DNA of 64,000 bases. It comes from Bryobacteraceae bacterium. Its GTDB lineage: Bacteria; Acidobacteriota; Terriglobia; Bryobacterales; Bryobacteraceae. Under the pieces are notes generated by a model. That model was not told the origin of the DNA, did not search any database, and saw nothing but the letters and a program-made list of their open reading frames with translations. Shown piece after piece: positions 35,067 through 45,600 of the stretch. Position 1 is the first letter of the stretch; every line of letters starts with the position of its first letter. The stretch lies in NCBI GenBank assembly GCA_947458745.1, contig CANGYQ010000006.1:1-64000 (forward strand), given 5' to 3'. Both the position numbers and the translations under genes were made by a program.

Positions 35067-35879
35067 TTAGGCCGCCTCGCGGCGGGTAGCCGGTTTGGCC
35101 GCCGGGGGACGAGCTTGACCCGTCACCGCCACAAACGCCTCCAGCTTCTGCCGGATCAACTTGGGATTTAAGCCCTCCACTAAGCCGCAGATGCCTTCCA
35201 GGATCAGCACGCGCCGGTCCGTTTCTTGGCGCATCCGAGCCTTGATCTTGGCCGCCGCCGGTAGTAGGACGACGTTGGCCAGGGCCACGCCGTAGACTGT
35301 CGCCACAAAAGCCGTCGCGATGCCGTGGCCCACCTGTTCGGTGTCCGCCAGCCGCTTCATCACCTGGATCAACCCCAGCACCGCGCCAATGATCCCGATG
35401 GTGGGCGAGTAGCCCCCAGCCGATTCAAACACCTGCGCCTCAGCCTCCGCCCGCCCCTCCGCCATGTCGATTTCCAGCTCCATCATCTTGCGCAGTTCCT
35501 GCAGATCGCAGCCGTCCACGGCCAGCGTCAGGGCCTTGCGCATGAACGGGTCAGGGATGCGGTTGATATCACCATCCAGCGACACCAGGCCGCTGCGGCG
35601 GGCTTTGGTGGCAAATGTGATGATCTCGTCAATCGCCAGCCCGGGGTCGCTTTGGGGCTCCATCAGGACGTGCCACAGGCGGCGCATCGCGGCCGTCAGT
35701 GTCGCCCAGGGGGTGGCCACCATCACCGCCCCCGCTGTACCACCCAAAACGATCAGCGCCGCCGTCTTCTGGAGAACGTCCTGCAGGACGCCACCTTCCA
35801 GCAGCAGGCCACCCAGAATGCCCGCCGTCGCCAAGCCCAGACCGGCGATAGTGGATAGATCAACGCGGGATTTCGCCAC
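35067..35879 (-). CDS. motA: flagellar motor stator protein MotA
   Basis: 270 residues with four membrane helices. The N-terminal LSTIAGLGLATAGILGGLLLEGG, the central SAGGYSPTIGIIGAVLGLIQVMKRL and GIATAFVATVYGVALANVVLLPAA are the MotA/ExbB-family helices; the cytoplasmic loop has the conserved charged stretch. It surrounds MotB in the stator. Its ATG overlaps the stop of the flbD-like gene by one base. The C-terminus ends in a basic, Pro/Ala-rich tail (TGQARPPAAKPATRREAA). Confidence 0.92.
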   Translation of the reverse strand: MAKSRVDLSTIAGLGLATAGILGGLLLEGGVLQDVLQKTAALIVLGGTAGAVMVATPWATLTAAMRRLWHVLMEPQSDPGLAIDEIITFATKARRSGLVSLDGDINRIPDPFMRKALTLAVDGCDLQELRKMMELEIDMAEGRAEAEAQVFESAGGYSPTIGIIGAVLGLIQVMKRLADTEQVGHGIATAFVATVYGVALANVVLLPAAAKIKARMRQETDRRVLILEGICGLVEGLNPKLIRQKLEAFVAVTGQARPPAAKPATRREAA

Positions 35880-36151
35880 TATTCACCCCCTGGAGGTCCG
35901 GTCACCGCCCGGGGCCCGGGGCGTAACCAACCAGCCGGATTGGCCAAACCATCGGAGCCCTCGGGCCAAGGCGTCGCTATCCGACGACGATAGCTGACAA
36001 TTTTGTCGATGATATGGTCCGGTTGCTCTAGTACCATCACTTTTTGTCCGTTGGACAAGGAAATGACGGTATCCGGCGTAGATTCAATCAGCTCGATCAG
36101 ATCTGAATTCAGGACGATCTCAGAGTGATTGATACGGGTGAGATGAATCAT
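35879..36151 (-). CDS. FlbD-family flagellar protein
   Basis: 90 residues. MIHLTRINHSEIVLNSDLIELIESTPDTVISLSNGQKVMVLEQPDHIIDKIVSYRR is the FlbD family almost end to end; normal members are about 60-75 residues, and here a Pro/Gly-rich extension of about 30 residues is added. FlbD proteins are found beside motA/motB in many bacteria. The stop shares a base with the motA start. Confidence 0.85.
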   Translation of the reverse strand: MIHLTRINHSEIVLNSDLIELIESTPDTVISLSNGQKVMVLEQPDHIIDKIVSYRRRIATPWPEGSDGLANPAGWLRPGPRAVTGPPGGE

Positions 36152-36246
36152 GGCCTTAAGGGAAGTGAGCGCAGGGCGGCACTACACTTCTCTGAAGGGT
36201 ATCGGCAGAATCTTATCTCACCGATAGAACTGGGACAGAGGAAAAC

Positions 36247-36669
36247 TCAGCGGTCCCGCAACAGCGTCAAGATCGCCTGAAGTTCCGCACGCATCTCGTT
36301 GAGCAGAGGTAAGTTGGGGGCAGAGGAAAACAACGCCGCCTGGGCGGCCGGCTGGCGCTTGGATTCCGCCTTAGGCTTTGATTTCTCAGCTTTCCCTTTG
36401 TTGGCTGAAAAGTGCTGCCGGGCGCCCTGAATCGTAAACCGCTTCTCATACAGCAGCCGCTTAATCTCCAGGATGTGCTCAACATCCTTACGCCGGTAGA
36501 GCCGGTGGTTGCTGCCGGACTTCTTCGGATCAATCGCCGGAAATTCGCTTTCCCAATAGCGCAGTACGGACGGATTCACCCCGGCCAGCCGGGCTACTTC
36601 CCCGATGCGGAAATAGAGCTTGTCCGGAATCTCCGGGGGATCAGTCGGCACCAGTGACGCATCAAGCAC
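36247..36669 (-). CDS. MerR-family transcriptional regulator
   Basis: 140 residues. The winged-helix start LYFRIGEVARLAGVNPSVLRYWESEFPAIDPKKSGSNHRLYRRKDVEHILEIKRLLYEKRFTIQGARQ is typical of MerR-type regulators of the HTH_17/MerR_1 kind with no known effector domain. The C-terminal part (residues 85-140) is basic then hydrophobic and may form a dimer helix. No metal-binding cysteine motif is present. It is separate from the flagellar genes by about 95 bp on the same strand and could regulate them. Confidence 0.85.
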   Translation of the reverse strand: MLDASLVPTDPPEIPDKLYFRIGEVARLAGVNPSVLRYWESEFPAIDPKKSGSNHRLYRRKDVEHILEIKRLLYEKRFTIQGARQHFSANKGKAEKSKPKAESKRQPAAQAALFSSAPNLPLLNEMRAELQAILTLLRDR

Positions 36670-36739
36670 TAGCCTAGTTTTACTTCATGCTCTGCTTGAA
36701 GTCCAGTGGTAGTCCGCAATTGTAAATCAACGCCTTAGG

Positions 36740-38845
36740 CTACTTGGCCGCCAAACCGCTGCGCTCCAGCAGCGCCTTGGGGTCCGGATTGCGGCCCATG
36801 AAGTCCTGGAAGAGCTTGCCGGCCTCTTCGGTATTGCCTTTCTCCAGCACGGAGCGCCGGAACGCGTCGCCCGCCTTGGGGCTGAACAAACCTTCCTTCT
36901 TGAAGCGCGTGAAGGCGTCCGCATCCAGCACTTCCGCCCACTTGTAGCTGTAGTAGCCGGCCGCATAACCGCCGGCGAAAATGTGCGAGAAGCTGGTCAC
37001 CATGGAGAAATTCTCCGGCAACGGTGCCGGGCTGTAGCGCTGCATCACCTTTCGCGCGTAAGTGACTGGATCGCCTTGGGAATCGTCACCGCGGTACTCC
37101 GTATGGAACAGGATATCGGTCATCCCGAGGCTTAGTTGCCGCATCATGGTGTAGCCGCCCCGAAACGTCCGGGCCTTTTTCATCGCGTCAAACAGCGGCG
37201 CGGGAACCGGCTGGCCACTCTCAAAGTGCTTGGCGAACAGGTCCACCACTGGCCGCTCCCAGGTGAAGTTCTCCATGATCTGGCTGGGCAGCTCCACAAA
37301 GTCCCAGGCCACGGAGGTGCCACCCAGTGACTTGATCGGCGACCGGCTCAGCGACATGTGCAGCAGGTGGCCAAATTCGTGGAACAGTGTCTCCACCTCG
37401 TAGTGGTTCAACAGGGCGGGTTTACCGGGCTCGGCCGTCGTGATGTTGGCGGCGATCAGGCCGATGTGAGGCTCAAAGCCACCTTTCGCCAGCGGTCCAC
37501 CCATCACCAGCGGGCTCATCCAGGCACCGGCGCGCTTGTTGTCGCGAGGATAGAAATCCGCATAGAAGCTGGCCAGCAGCGTCCCATCCTGGTCGCGAAT
37601 TTCGTAGAACTTCACCTCCGGCGCCCAGACCGCCTTGTTCTCCACCGGCTTGATCGATATTCCGTATAACTTATTGACCAGTTGGAACATACCGTCCACA
37701 ACCTTGTCCGCCGGGAAGTACGGCCGCAGAGCCTCTTCGTCAAAATCGTAGAGCTTCTTGCGCAGCTTTTCGGAGTAGTAAGGGATATCCCAGGGTTCCA
37801 GCGCCGGAGCGTTAGGCCCTTCCAACGACTTCCTGAAGGCGGCCAGTTCGGCATTCTCTTTCTCGTAGGCGGGCTTCGATTTCGCTTCCAGATCCTCCAG
37901 GAACTTCCGGACACCGGCGCCGGACTTGGCCATCCGCTCCTCCGTCTGGCGGTCCGCGAAGTTGGCATACCCGAGCAATTGCGCCTCTTCAGCCCGCAGC
38001 GCCAGCATCTGCCGGATCAGCGGGCTGTTGTCGAACTTGCCGCTGGACGCCAGTGTGTTGGAGGCCAACCACATCTGCTTGCGGATGGAGCCGTCATCCA
38101 AAAACTGGAGCACTGGCTGATAGCTGGGGGCGGCCAGCGTAAAGCGCCAACCTTCCTTGCCTTTGGCCTTGGCGCTGGCCTGGGCCGCTTTGCGAGCTGA
38201 TTCCGGCAACCCGGCCAGTTGCTTCTCGTCCGTCACCAGCAGCTCAAAGGCAATCCGGGCATCCAGCGCATTCTGGCTGAACTTGTTGGCCACGGCCGAC
38301 TGCTGCTCGTTGATCTCCTGCAAGCGCTTGCGCTTGGCGTCATCCAGATAAGCGCCGCCGCGCCGGAAGTCGTTCAGTGTTTTGGTCAAATACCGCGCCC
38401 GCACGCCGGTGAGCGCCTTGGCTTCCGCCGTTTCTGAGTACTCCTTCACCGCCTTGGCCAACCGGAGGTCCAGTTGGACGCTGGAACCAAACGCTGAGAT
38501 CTTGGGCAGTACGGCATTGAAGGCCTTGCGATGCTCCGGCGTGGTGGCGACGCCTTCCAGCAGCGACACCACCGAGAAGGCGTGCGACAAACGTTCGCCC
38601 AGGTTCTCCAGCCGTTGCATGGTGTTGTCCCAGGTGCGGGGGCCGGTGGCCGTGGCCAGCGCTTGACGCTGCTGCTCTGCTTCGGCCAGCAAGGTTTCCA
38701 TCGCGGGAACGATGTGTTCGGGCTTCACCTGGTCAAATGGGAGCCGGTAGGTGCTACCCGCCGGACGGCGCTCCGGAATCTCCAGCAACGGGTTTTCCGC
38801 CGCCATCAGGGCACACGCCGCCACACTCAGCCAAAGAGATCGCAT
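36740..38845 (-). CDS. M3-family oligopeptidase (Dcp/oligopeptidase A type), exported
   Basis: 701 residues with a signal peptide (MRSLWLSVAACALMAA). The zinc motif HEFGH appears in VETLFHEFGHLLHMSLSRS, with the third ligand glutamate expected about 25 residues on (SLGGTSVAWDFVELPSQIMENF). Length and layout match M3A peptidyl-dipeptidases. It would degrade short peptides in the periplasm. It is divergent from rlmB, whose start lies 26 bp beyond. Confidence 0.93.
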   Translation of the reverse strand: MRSLWLSVAACALMAAENPLLEIPERRPAGSTYRLPFDQVKPEHIVPAMETLLAEAEQQRQALATATGPRTWDNTMQRLENLGERLSHAFSVVSLLEGVATTPEHRKAFNAVLPKISAFGSSVQLDLRLAKAVKEYSETAEAKALTGVRARYLTKTLNDFRRGGAYLDDAKRKRLQEINEQQSAVANKFSQNALDARIAFELLVTDEKQLAGLPESARKAAQASAKAKGKEGWRFTLAAPSYQPVLQFLDDGSIRKQMWLASNTLASSGKFDNSPLIRQMLALRAEEAQLLGYANFADRQTEERMAKSGAGVRKFLEDLEAKSKPAYEKENAELAAFRKSLEGPNAPALEPWDIPYYSEKLRKKLYDFDEEALRPYFPADKVVDGMFQLVNKLYGISIKPVENKAVWAPEVKFYEIRDQDGTLLASFYADFYPRDNKRAGAWMSPLVMGGPLAKGGFEPHIGLIAANITTAEPGKPALLNHYEVETLFHEFGHLLHMSLSRSPIKSLGGTSVAWDFVELPSQIMENFTWERPVVDLFAKHFESGQPVPAPLFDAMKKARTFRGGYTMMRQLSLGMTDILFHTEYRGDDSQGDPVTYARKVMQRYSPAPLPENFSMVTSFSHIFAGGYAAGYYSYKWAEVLDADAFTRFKKEGLFSPKAGDAFRRSVLEKGNTEEAGKLFQDFMGRNPDPKALLERSGLAAK

Positions 38846-38871
38846 TTCCCATTGGATACCATGACGAGAGG

Positions 38872-39588
38872 ATGACCGTCATCGCTGGAATACATTCTGT
38901 CCGCGAAGCGCTGAAAAATCGCCGCGAGTTGGAGCGCGTCATTGTGGCGCGGGGCATGGGCGGCCAAAAGGTCCAGGAGATCGTGGACTTGGCCCGGGAA
39001 GCGGGCGTCCAGCTGCGCTTTGACACCCGGGAGCAGATTGACCGGCTGGCCCAAGGCTCAGCGCATCAGGGCGTGGTCGCCATTGGCGGTGCGTTCCGCT
39101 ACTGGTCGATGGACGAATTGCGGGAGGACGCCCGGCTGGTGGTGGTGCTGGATGGCGTCGAAGACCCGCACAATCTGGGGGCTATCGCCCGCACGGCGGA
39201 ATGCGCCGGAGCGTCGGCAATTATCATCCCGGAACGGCGCTCCGCCGGCGTCACCGACACCGTCATGAAAGCCGCCGCCGGTGCGCTGGAGCATCTGCCC
39301 GTCATCCGCGTGGTCAACATCAACCGCGCCCTGGAACAGTTGAAGGCGCGCGATTTCTGGCTCTACGGCCTGGATGAACGCGGCACGGACACCTACGTCA
39401 CCGTCAAATTCGCCACCCCCACCGCCATCGTCCTGGGCGGCGAAGGCCATGGGCTTCACGAGCAGGTGAAGAAGCACTGCGACGTGCTGGTGAACATCCC
39501 GATGGCCGGCCAGATCCCATCGCTCAACGTCAGCGTCGCGGCCGGGGTGGTGTTGTTTGAATGGAAGCGGAGGATGGTGGGCCAGTAG
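38872..39588 (+). CDS. rlmB: 23S rRNA (guanosine-2'-O-)-methyltransferase RlmB
   Basis: 238 residues from ATG 38872 (MTVIAGIHSVREALKN). The N-terminal substrate-binding domain is followed by a SPOUT knot: VVVLDGVEDPHNLGAIARTAECAGASAIIIPERRS, then IVLGGEGHGLHEQVKKHCD and NIPMAGQIPSLNVSVAAGVVLFEW, the three SpoU motifs. It methylates a conserved guanosine in 23S rRNA. GAG lies a few bases before the start. It is convergent with rnc. Confidence 0.93.
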   Translation: MTVIAGIHSVREALKNRRELERVIVARGMGGQKVQEIVDLAREAGVQLRFDTREQIDRLAQGSAHQGVVAIGGAFRYWSMDELREDARLVVVLDGVEDPHNLGAIARTAECAGASAIIIPERRSAGVTDTVMKAAAGALEHLPVIRVVNINRALEQLKARDFWLYGLDERGTDTYVTVKFATPTAIVLGGEGHGLHEQVKKHCDVLVNIPMAGQIPSLNVSVAAGVVLFEWKRRMVGQ

Positions 39589-39617
39589 CGACCGGGGGAG
39601 TGGGCAGAGATTAGAAC

Positions 39618-40361
39618 CTACTGGGCCGGTTGGATCTCACGCCCCAGCTTATTCATGGCCGCTGCCGCCGCCCGAACGCTAGCGGTCTTCTTGGAGGACC
39701 CTTCGCCCGTCGCCGCCACCGTCTTGCCGACGCGCACTTCCACGGTGAATAGCTTTTCGTGATCTGGACCGGTCTCCTGCAGCACCTGATAGCGCGGCAG
39801 CGGTAGCTTGAGAGCCATGGCGGCTTGCTGGAGGGCGCTCTTGGGGTTGGAGGCGCTGGGGTCTTCACCTGGCTCCAGGGCATCGGCGGAGAGAATACGG
39901 TGGAGAACGAAGCTGCGGGCGGCATCGATACCGCCATCGAGGAAGACGGCCGCGATCAGGGCTTCCACCGCGTCGGCTAGAACGGTCTTCTTCTCGCGGC
40001 CACCCGCACGGTCTTCACCCCGGCCCAGAATCAGGTAGCCGCCTAAATTGAGGGCACGAGCAGCGCGGTAAAGAAACGCTGAGTTGACGACTCGGGACTT
40101 GATGACCGTCAGCTGGCCTTCCGGTTGATCGGGGTGACGCCGGAATAGCTCCTCCGACACCAGGAAACCCAGCACTGAATCCCCCAGAAACTCCAGTTTC
40201 TCGTTGTCCGGGCGGACCGAGATCAGTTCCTGGCCGTCGGGTCCCAAAGAGCGCGTTGGCTCTGAAGCGACGGAGCTGTGGGTCAGCGCCCGCCGCAACA
40301 GGTCCAGGTCGCGAAAACGATAGCCGATGGACGCCTCAAGCGCGCTCAGCTGGTCATCCAT
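39618..40361 (-). CDS. rnc: ribonuclease III
   Basis: 247 residues. The signature NEKLEFLGDSVLGF (about residues 53-66) and the second acidic patch KTVLADAVEALIAAVFLDGG are complete. The C-terminal dsRNA-binding domain ends EVRVGKTVAATGEGSSKKTASVRAAAAAMNKL. It processes rRNA and cleaves structured RNAs. It lies 14 bp downstream of the TPR gene on the same strand. Confidence 0.96.
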   Translation of the reverse strand: MDDQLSALEASIGYRFRDLDLLRRALTHSSVASEPTRSLGPDGQELISVRPDNEKLEFLGDSVLGFLVSEELFRRHPDQPEGQLTVIKSRVVNSAFLYRAARALNLGGYLILGRGEDRAGGREKKTVLADAVEALIAAVFLDGGIDAARSFVLHRILSADALEPGEDPSASNPKSALQQAAMALKLPLPRYQVLQETGPDHEKLFTVEVRVGKTVAATGEGSSKKTASVRAAAAAMNKLGREIQPAQ

Positions 40362-40375
40362 CGGCTACTCGAACA

Positions 40376-41146
40376 CTACTTCTTCTGAGACTTCAACTGG
40401 ACAGCCTTCAGCTTCTGCTGGGCGGCCACCTGCTTAATCGAAGGCGGCAGGTCCGGCATCGCGTTCAGTTGATCCACGATCGCGATGGCGTTATCGGGCT
40501 GACCGGCATCGTTGTAGGTGACGGCCAAGCGAACCATCGTCGAAGGATCCTTCTGGGGCTGCGCTTCAATGGCGGCCTTCAGTTCCGGGATGGCCACGTC
40601 ATACTTTTTGCGCACCATCGCCGACAGGCCGAGCACTTCGTGGCCCTGAGATTCGAAATCCTTCTTGGCCATCGCCCACTGCTCGTCGGTCATGGCGGGA
40701 TTCGGCTTGGGGGCCGTGGCCACCAGCGCCAGCGCGTCCTTGGCCAGCTTCTCCGCCTTGCCCAGCTTTTCTTCTTTGTCGAAATCGAACTCGCGGGTGC
40801 GGGCGGCCAGCGCCTGACCCATGATCAGCATGGCGCCGTAGCCCTTGGGGTCCGCTTCCAGGGTCCGCTCGCCGTACAGGATGATCTTTTCGCTGTCATT
40901 CTTCTGTTGCGCCGAAACCGTGGCCACGTAGAGGGCGATGCCCTTAAACTGCGTGTCCGCATACTTGGTCAGCAGCGCCTCCACGGCAGCAATGCGGGCA
41001 TCCGGATCTTGCGCGCTGAAAACGGCGTTGATCGCCTCTGCTTCCTTCTGCGACTTCGGCTTGGGTTGCCTGGTATCCGCCGACTGGGCGAAGGCGGCCG
41101 TCATCGCGGTGACGGTCAGAGCCAGAAAAATGGCCAACTTTCTCAT
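40376..41146 (-). CDS. secreted TPR-like hypothetical protein
   Basis: 256 residues with a signal peptide (MRKLAIFLALTVTAMTAAFAQ). Helical repeats include EAINAVFSAQDPDARIAAVEALLTKYADTQFKGIALYVA, FESQGHEVLGLSAMVRKKYDVAIPELKAAIEAQ and RLAVTYNDAGQPDNAIAIVDQLNAMPDLP. No enzymatic domain was recognised. It overlaps the upstream TPR gene by 4 bp (ATGA) and is followed by rnc. Confidence 0.75.
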   Translation of the reverse strand: MRKLAIFLALTVTAMTAAFAQSADTRQPKPKSQKEAEAINAVFSAQDPDARIAAVEALLTKYADTQFKGIALYVATVSAQQKNDSEKIILYGERTLEADPKGYGAMLIMGQALAARTREFDFDKEEKLGKAEKLAKDALALVATAPKPNPAMTDEQWAMAKKDFESQGHEVLGLSAMVRKKYDVAIPELKAAIEAQPQKDPSTMVRLAVTYNDAGQPDNAIAIVDQLNAMPDLPPSIKQVAAQQKLKAVQLKSQKK

Positions 41147-42633
41147 GGATTCATCCTCTTCTTCAAATCTTGGGCCGCTTTGGTGGCGGAATCCCGTGCC
41201 GCGCGTGTCGCGCCTTCCACTTTCAGCGCATCATCGAAATGACGGGCAGCTTCCGCGGGTTCACCACCCAACTCAAGCAACCGGCCCAAATAAACGTGCG
41301 CCCACGCCCGGATGGCCGCCTCGGGTTCCAGCTCCAGCGTCTGTTGAAACAGCTTCACCGCCAGTTCCGGGTTCTTTTCGAGCGCCGCAATCCGCGCTAA
41401 TCCATAATACGCTCTCGACTGGAGAACTCTCTCTTTGGTCTGCTCGGCAGCCTCTAAGAACTTCGCCCGCGCCTCCGCCAACTTGCGCGCGGCGTAGAGA
41501 TCTTCCGCCTCTTCCAGCAGCTTCGGAACGCCGGTCAACTCGGCTTCTTGCTCCGCCGGAGCCACCTTCACGGTCTTCACGATCGCCTGCGACGAGAACT
41601 GAACACTGGCCAACCGTTTGTCTTCCCGCTTCAAATCGATGTTGTCGATCATCTCGGGATAGTGGAAGCGCATCGCCTGCTCCTGCTTCTCATAGAGCAC
41701 CAGCGCTTCCGCGAAATAGGGGGAAAGTATATAGCCTTCCGCCAGCGCCTGCGCAATCATCGCCTCACGCTTCGAGGCCGGTGCCAAGCGCGCTTCCACG
41801 GCCCGCGTCAGGCACTTGGTGGTCAGCAGCAGGAAATCGGACTTGTAGGCCTCCGGCAGCAGCGGCGCGGCCTGGGCCAAATCGATCAGCGGACGCTTCT
41901 TTTCGATCTTGTCCGCGTGGCGGGTGGCCAGCGGGTCCACCAGAAACCCGATGTAGGAGTGCCGCACTTCCTCGGCATGCGTATCCTGCGACGACGTCAG
42001 GATGACGTAGAAATCATCCCCATAGCTGCGGGCCTGGATGTTGTTGGGCGCGGCCATCAAATCAACGTAGACGTAAAAGCGGCGCGCCGCGTTGCCGGTG
42101 GCGGGCACGCGCAGATATCCGGTAGCCTGCTGCAGCACGTTCGTGATCGGGTCGTGGAACCGCTCCAGCGCCTGCTCATGCACTGGCTTCACCTGTTTCC
42201 ACAACTCATCCAGCTGCGCCTGCTGGTGGAACCGCGTCATTAGCGCGCCAAAACCTTCCAGCGCCAATGCGTCCGGCGGAATCTCTTCCAGCTTGAAACG
42301 CCACTTGTACTGATCCGTGCCATCGACGGCCAAGGCAAAGGAGATGTACTGGCTCAAGTCGCCGGTCCAGTCCTTTTTGCGATGGGCGGCGAAGAACTTC
42401 TTTAGCTCAGCGACGGTGGTGAGATTCTGCTTCGCCACCGCCTCACGCACCGCCTTACGCAGCGGATTGTTGTTGGGAGAATCGGCGTCAGCGTCGTAGC
42501 CGGCGGCATTGATCGCCACCATGACGTTAAAAAGAGTCTGATTGGCGTCCAGTTGGGCCTGTTGGGCCGCTAAAGGTAGAACGGCCAGTAACGCAAGGGC
42601 ATACTTCACTCGCCTACAGTGTATCCGATGCAT
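41143..42633 (-). CDS. large secreted TPR-like protein
   Basis: 496 residues. ATG 42633 gives MHRIHCRRVKYALALLAVLPLAAQ, a plausible signal peptide; an internal GTG 42609 (VKYALALLAVL) is an equally possible start. The final ~120 residues contain clear TPR units (LAEARAKFLEAAEQTKERVLQSRAYYGLARIAALEKNPELAVKLFQQTLELEPEAAIRAWAHVYLGRLLELGGEPAEAARHFDDAL). The first part has no recognised domain. With the smaller TPR gene it forms an operon that also includes rnc downstream. Confidence 0.75.
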   Translation of the reverse strand: MHRIHCRRVKYALALLAVLPLAAQQAQLDANQTLFNVMVAINAAGYDADADSPNNNPLRKAVREAVAKQNLTTVAELKKFFAAHRKKDWTGDLSQYISFALAVDGTDQYKWRFKLEEIPPDALALEGFGALMTRFHQQAQLDELWKQVKPVHEQALERFHDPITNVLQQATGYLRVPATGNAARRFYVYVDLMAAPNNIQARSYGDDFYVILTSSQDTHAEEVRHSYIGFLVDPLATRHADKIEKKRPLIDLAQAAPLLPEAYKSDFLLLTTKCLTRAVEARLAPASKREAMIAQALAEGYILSPYFAEALVLYEKQEQAMRFHYPEMIDNIDLKREDKRLASVQFSSQAIVKTVKVAPAEQEAELTGVPKLLEEAEDLYAARKLAEARAKFLEAAEQTKERVLQSRAYYGLARIAALEKNPELAVKLFQQTLELEPEAAIRAWAHVYLGRLLELGGEPAEAARHFDDALKVEGATRAARDSATKAAQDLKKRMNP

Positions 42634-42658
42634 TTGCTAGTCTGGGAAATCTCCTGCC

Positions 42659-45600
42659 ATGTGGATCGTTAAGCTCGCACTCAACCGGCCGTACAGTTTC
42701 GTCGTGATGTCGATTCTGATCGTCGTGCTGGGCGGTTTGGCGATCTTCTCGATGCCCACCGACATCTTCCCCAACATCGACATCCCGGTGGCCAGCGTGA
42801 TCTGGTCCTACAACGGGATGCCGCCGGATGAAATGGCCAAGCGCGTGGTCACCAGCACCGAACGCGCGATGACCACCACGGTGAACGATATTGAGCGCAT
42901 CGAAAGCGAGTCGTTACCGGGCTACGGCATCATCCGCGTCTACTTCCACCCCACCGTGAAGATCGACCTGGCCATTGCCCAGATCACGGCGATTGCCGCT
43001 TCCATTACTCGAATTCTGCCACCGGGCATCACACCGCCATTTGTCCTTCGATACAACGCGGCCACGGTGCCAATTTTGCAGTTAGCTTTGGGCTCAAATA
43101 CGCTCAGCGAGCAGCAGATCTTCGACCTGGGTCAAAACTTCCTCCGCACCGGCTTGGCCACGGTCCAAGGCGCATCCATTCCCCTGCCTTATGGCGGCCG
43201 CAGCCGCACCGTGATGGTGGACCTGGACCCCAAGGCCATGTATGCCCGGCGTCTTTCTGCCATTGACGTCTCCAATGCCATCAACGCCCAGAACCTGATC
43301 ATCCCCGCTGGCACCATCAAGGCCGGCCCCACGGAGTTCAACGTCAAGCTGAACGCCAGCCCGGAAACGGTGGCGGAGCTGAACAACCTACCGGTGAAAG
43401 TGGTGAACGGCCAGATGGTCTACATCCGCGACGTGGCCAACGTGCGCGACGGCTACGCGGTGCAACAGAACATCGTGCGCCAGGACGGCGTGCGCGGAGC
43501 GCTGCTGACGGTACTGAAGAACGGCAGCGAATCGACACTCGACATCATCAACCGCGTCCAACAGCAGATCACCAAGATCCAGACGACCCTGCCGCCCGAG
43601 CTGAAGATCAAGCGCTTGTTCGACCAATCGCTGTTCGTCCGCGCCGCCATCGACAACGTGCTGCATGAAGGCCTGATCGCCGCCGCCTTAACCGCGTTGA
43701 TGATCCTGTTGTTCCTGGGCAGCTGGCGATCGACCGTGATTGTCTGCATCTCGATTCCGCTGTCGATCCTGACGTCGCTTTCGATTCTCTACCTGATGGG
43801 CATGACCATCAACGTGATGACGCTGGGTGGCCTGGCGCTGGCCGTGGGCATTCTGGTGGACGACGCCACGGTTGAGATCGAGAACATCCACCGCAACCTG
43901 CACGAAGGCAAGCAGCTCTGGCGGGCGATTCTCGACGGCGCGCAGCAAATCGCCGTCCCCACGTTTGTTTCGACGCTTTCCATCTGCATCGTCTTTGTGC
44001 CCGTGGTCTTCTTGACCGGCACCGCCAAGTACCTGTTTACGCCGCTAGCGCTGGCGGTGGTGTTTGCGATGATGGCGTCCTACCTGCTGTCCCGCACTAT
44101 CGTGCCCACCATGGCCAACTTTCTGCTAGGTCGCGACCTGAAGCTCTACCAGGAAGACGAATACGGCCCCACCACCAGCCGCAATCCGATGTGGCGGATG
44201 CACAAGGTATTCAACCGCGGTTTCTATCGCGTGCGCTCCACTTATCAGAAGATGCTCAACTGGTGCCTCTACCATCCCGCGGCTGTGATCTTGGCATTCA
44301 CCGTGCTGGTGGTGGGCACCGGATTCCTGGTCCCTCTGGTGGGCGAAGATTTCTTCCCCCGCATTGATGGAGGCCAGTTCCGCGTCCACGTCCGTGCTCC
44401 GGCGGGGACGCGCATTGAAGAGACGGAGCGCTACTTCGCGCTGGTCGAAAAGAAGATCCGCGAGGTGGTGCCCAAGGAAGAACTCGACACCATCATCGAC
44501 AACATCGGATTGCCGCCGGTCGGCATCAATCTGGCCTATTCCGATGCCGGAATCATCAGCAAGTCCGACGGCGAAATTCTGGTGTCGCTGAACCGCGAAA
44601 AGCACGGACCCACCGAGAACTATGTGCGCCGGCTGCGGCGGGAGTTGCGCAAGGAGTTCCCGGAGTTGACGGTCTACTTCCAGGCCGCCGACATGACCAG
44701 CCAGATCCTGAACTTCGGCCTGCCCGCTCCCATCGACATTCAAGTCTCTTCGCGTAACGAAAAGGCGGCCTACCAGATCGCCAAGCAGATTGAGAAGCGT
44801 CTCGATGCGGTGCCGGGCGCGGCGGACGTGCACCTCCATCAAGTAGTGGACGTGCCGGAAGTCCGCGTCAATGTGGATCGCACCTTGGCCGACCAGATGG
44901 GAGTGACACAGCGTGAGGTGGCCAGTTCACTGCTGATCTCGCTCAGCTCCAGCACGCAGACTGCACCGAACTACTGGCTGGACCCGCGCAACGGCGTCAG
45001 CTATCAGGTGAACGCACAGACGCCGCCGATCCGCATGGATTCGCTGGACGACTTGACCTCGACCCCAGTGACTTCTTCCAACGGGGCCAGCACGCAATTG
45101 CTGCAAAGCATGGCGACACTGGAACGCGGTACATCGATGGCCGTCGTTAGCCACTACAACGTGCAGCCGGTCTATGACGTCTACGCGGGCGTTGAAGGAC
45201 GCGACCTGGGCGGCGTAGCGCGCGATGCCCGCGCGATCATCGCCGAGATCCAGGCCAAGGCACCCAAGGGCGTCACCATTGAAATGCGCGGACAGGTGGC
45301 CACGATGGATTCCTCCTTTACACGCCTCGGCTTGGGTATGATCTTTTCGATCTTGCTGGTCTATCTGCTGATGGTGGTGAACTTCCAAAGCTGGCTGGAC
45401 CCGTTCATCATTCTGATGGCGCTGCCCGCAGCGTTGGCCGGAATTGTCTGGATCCTGTTCGCCACGCAGACGACCTTCAGCGTGCCCAGCCTGATGGGCG
45501 CGATCATGTCGATCGGCGTCGCCACCGCGAACTCGATTTTGCTGGTCACCTTTGCCAACGACCGGCGCCAGTTTGTTGCCGACCAACGGCAGGCCGCGCT

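Noticed and set aside
40256..41242. A 328-codon forward frame across rnc and the TPR gene
   Set aside because: Antisense to two well-supported genes and rich in low-complexity Arg/Leu/Gln.
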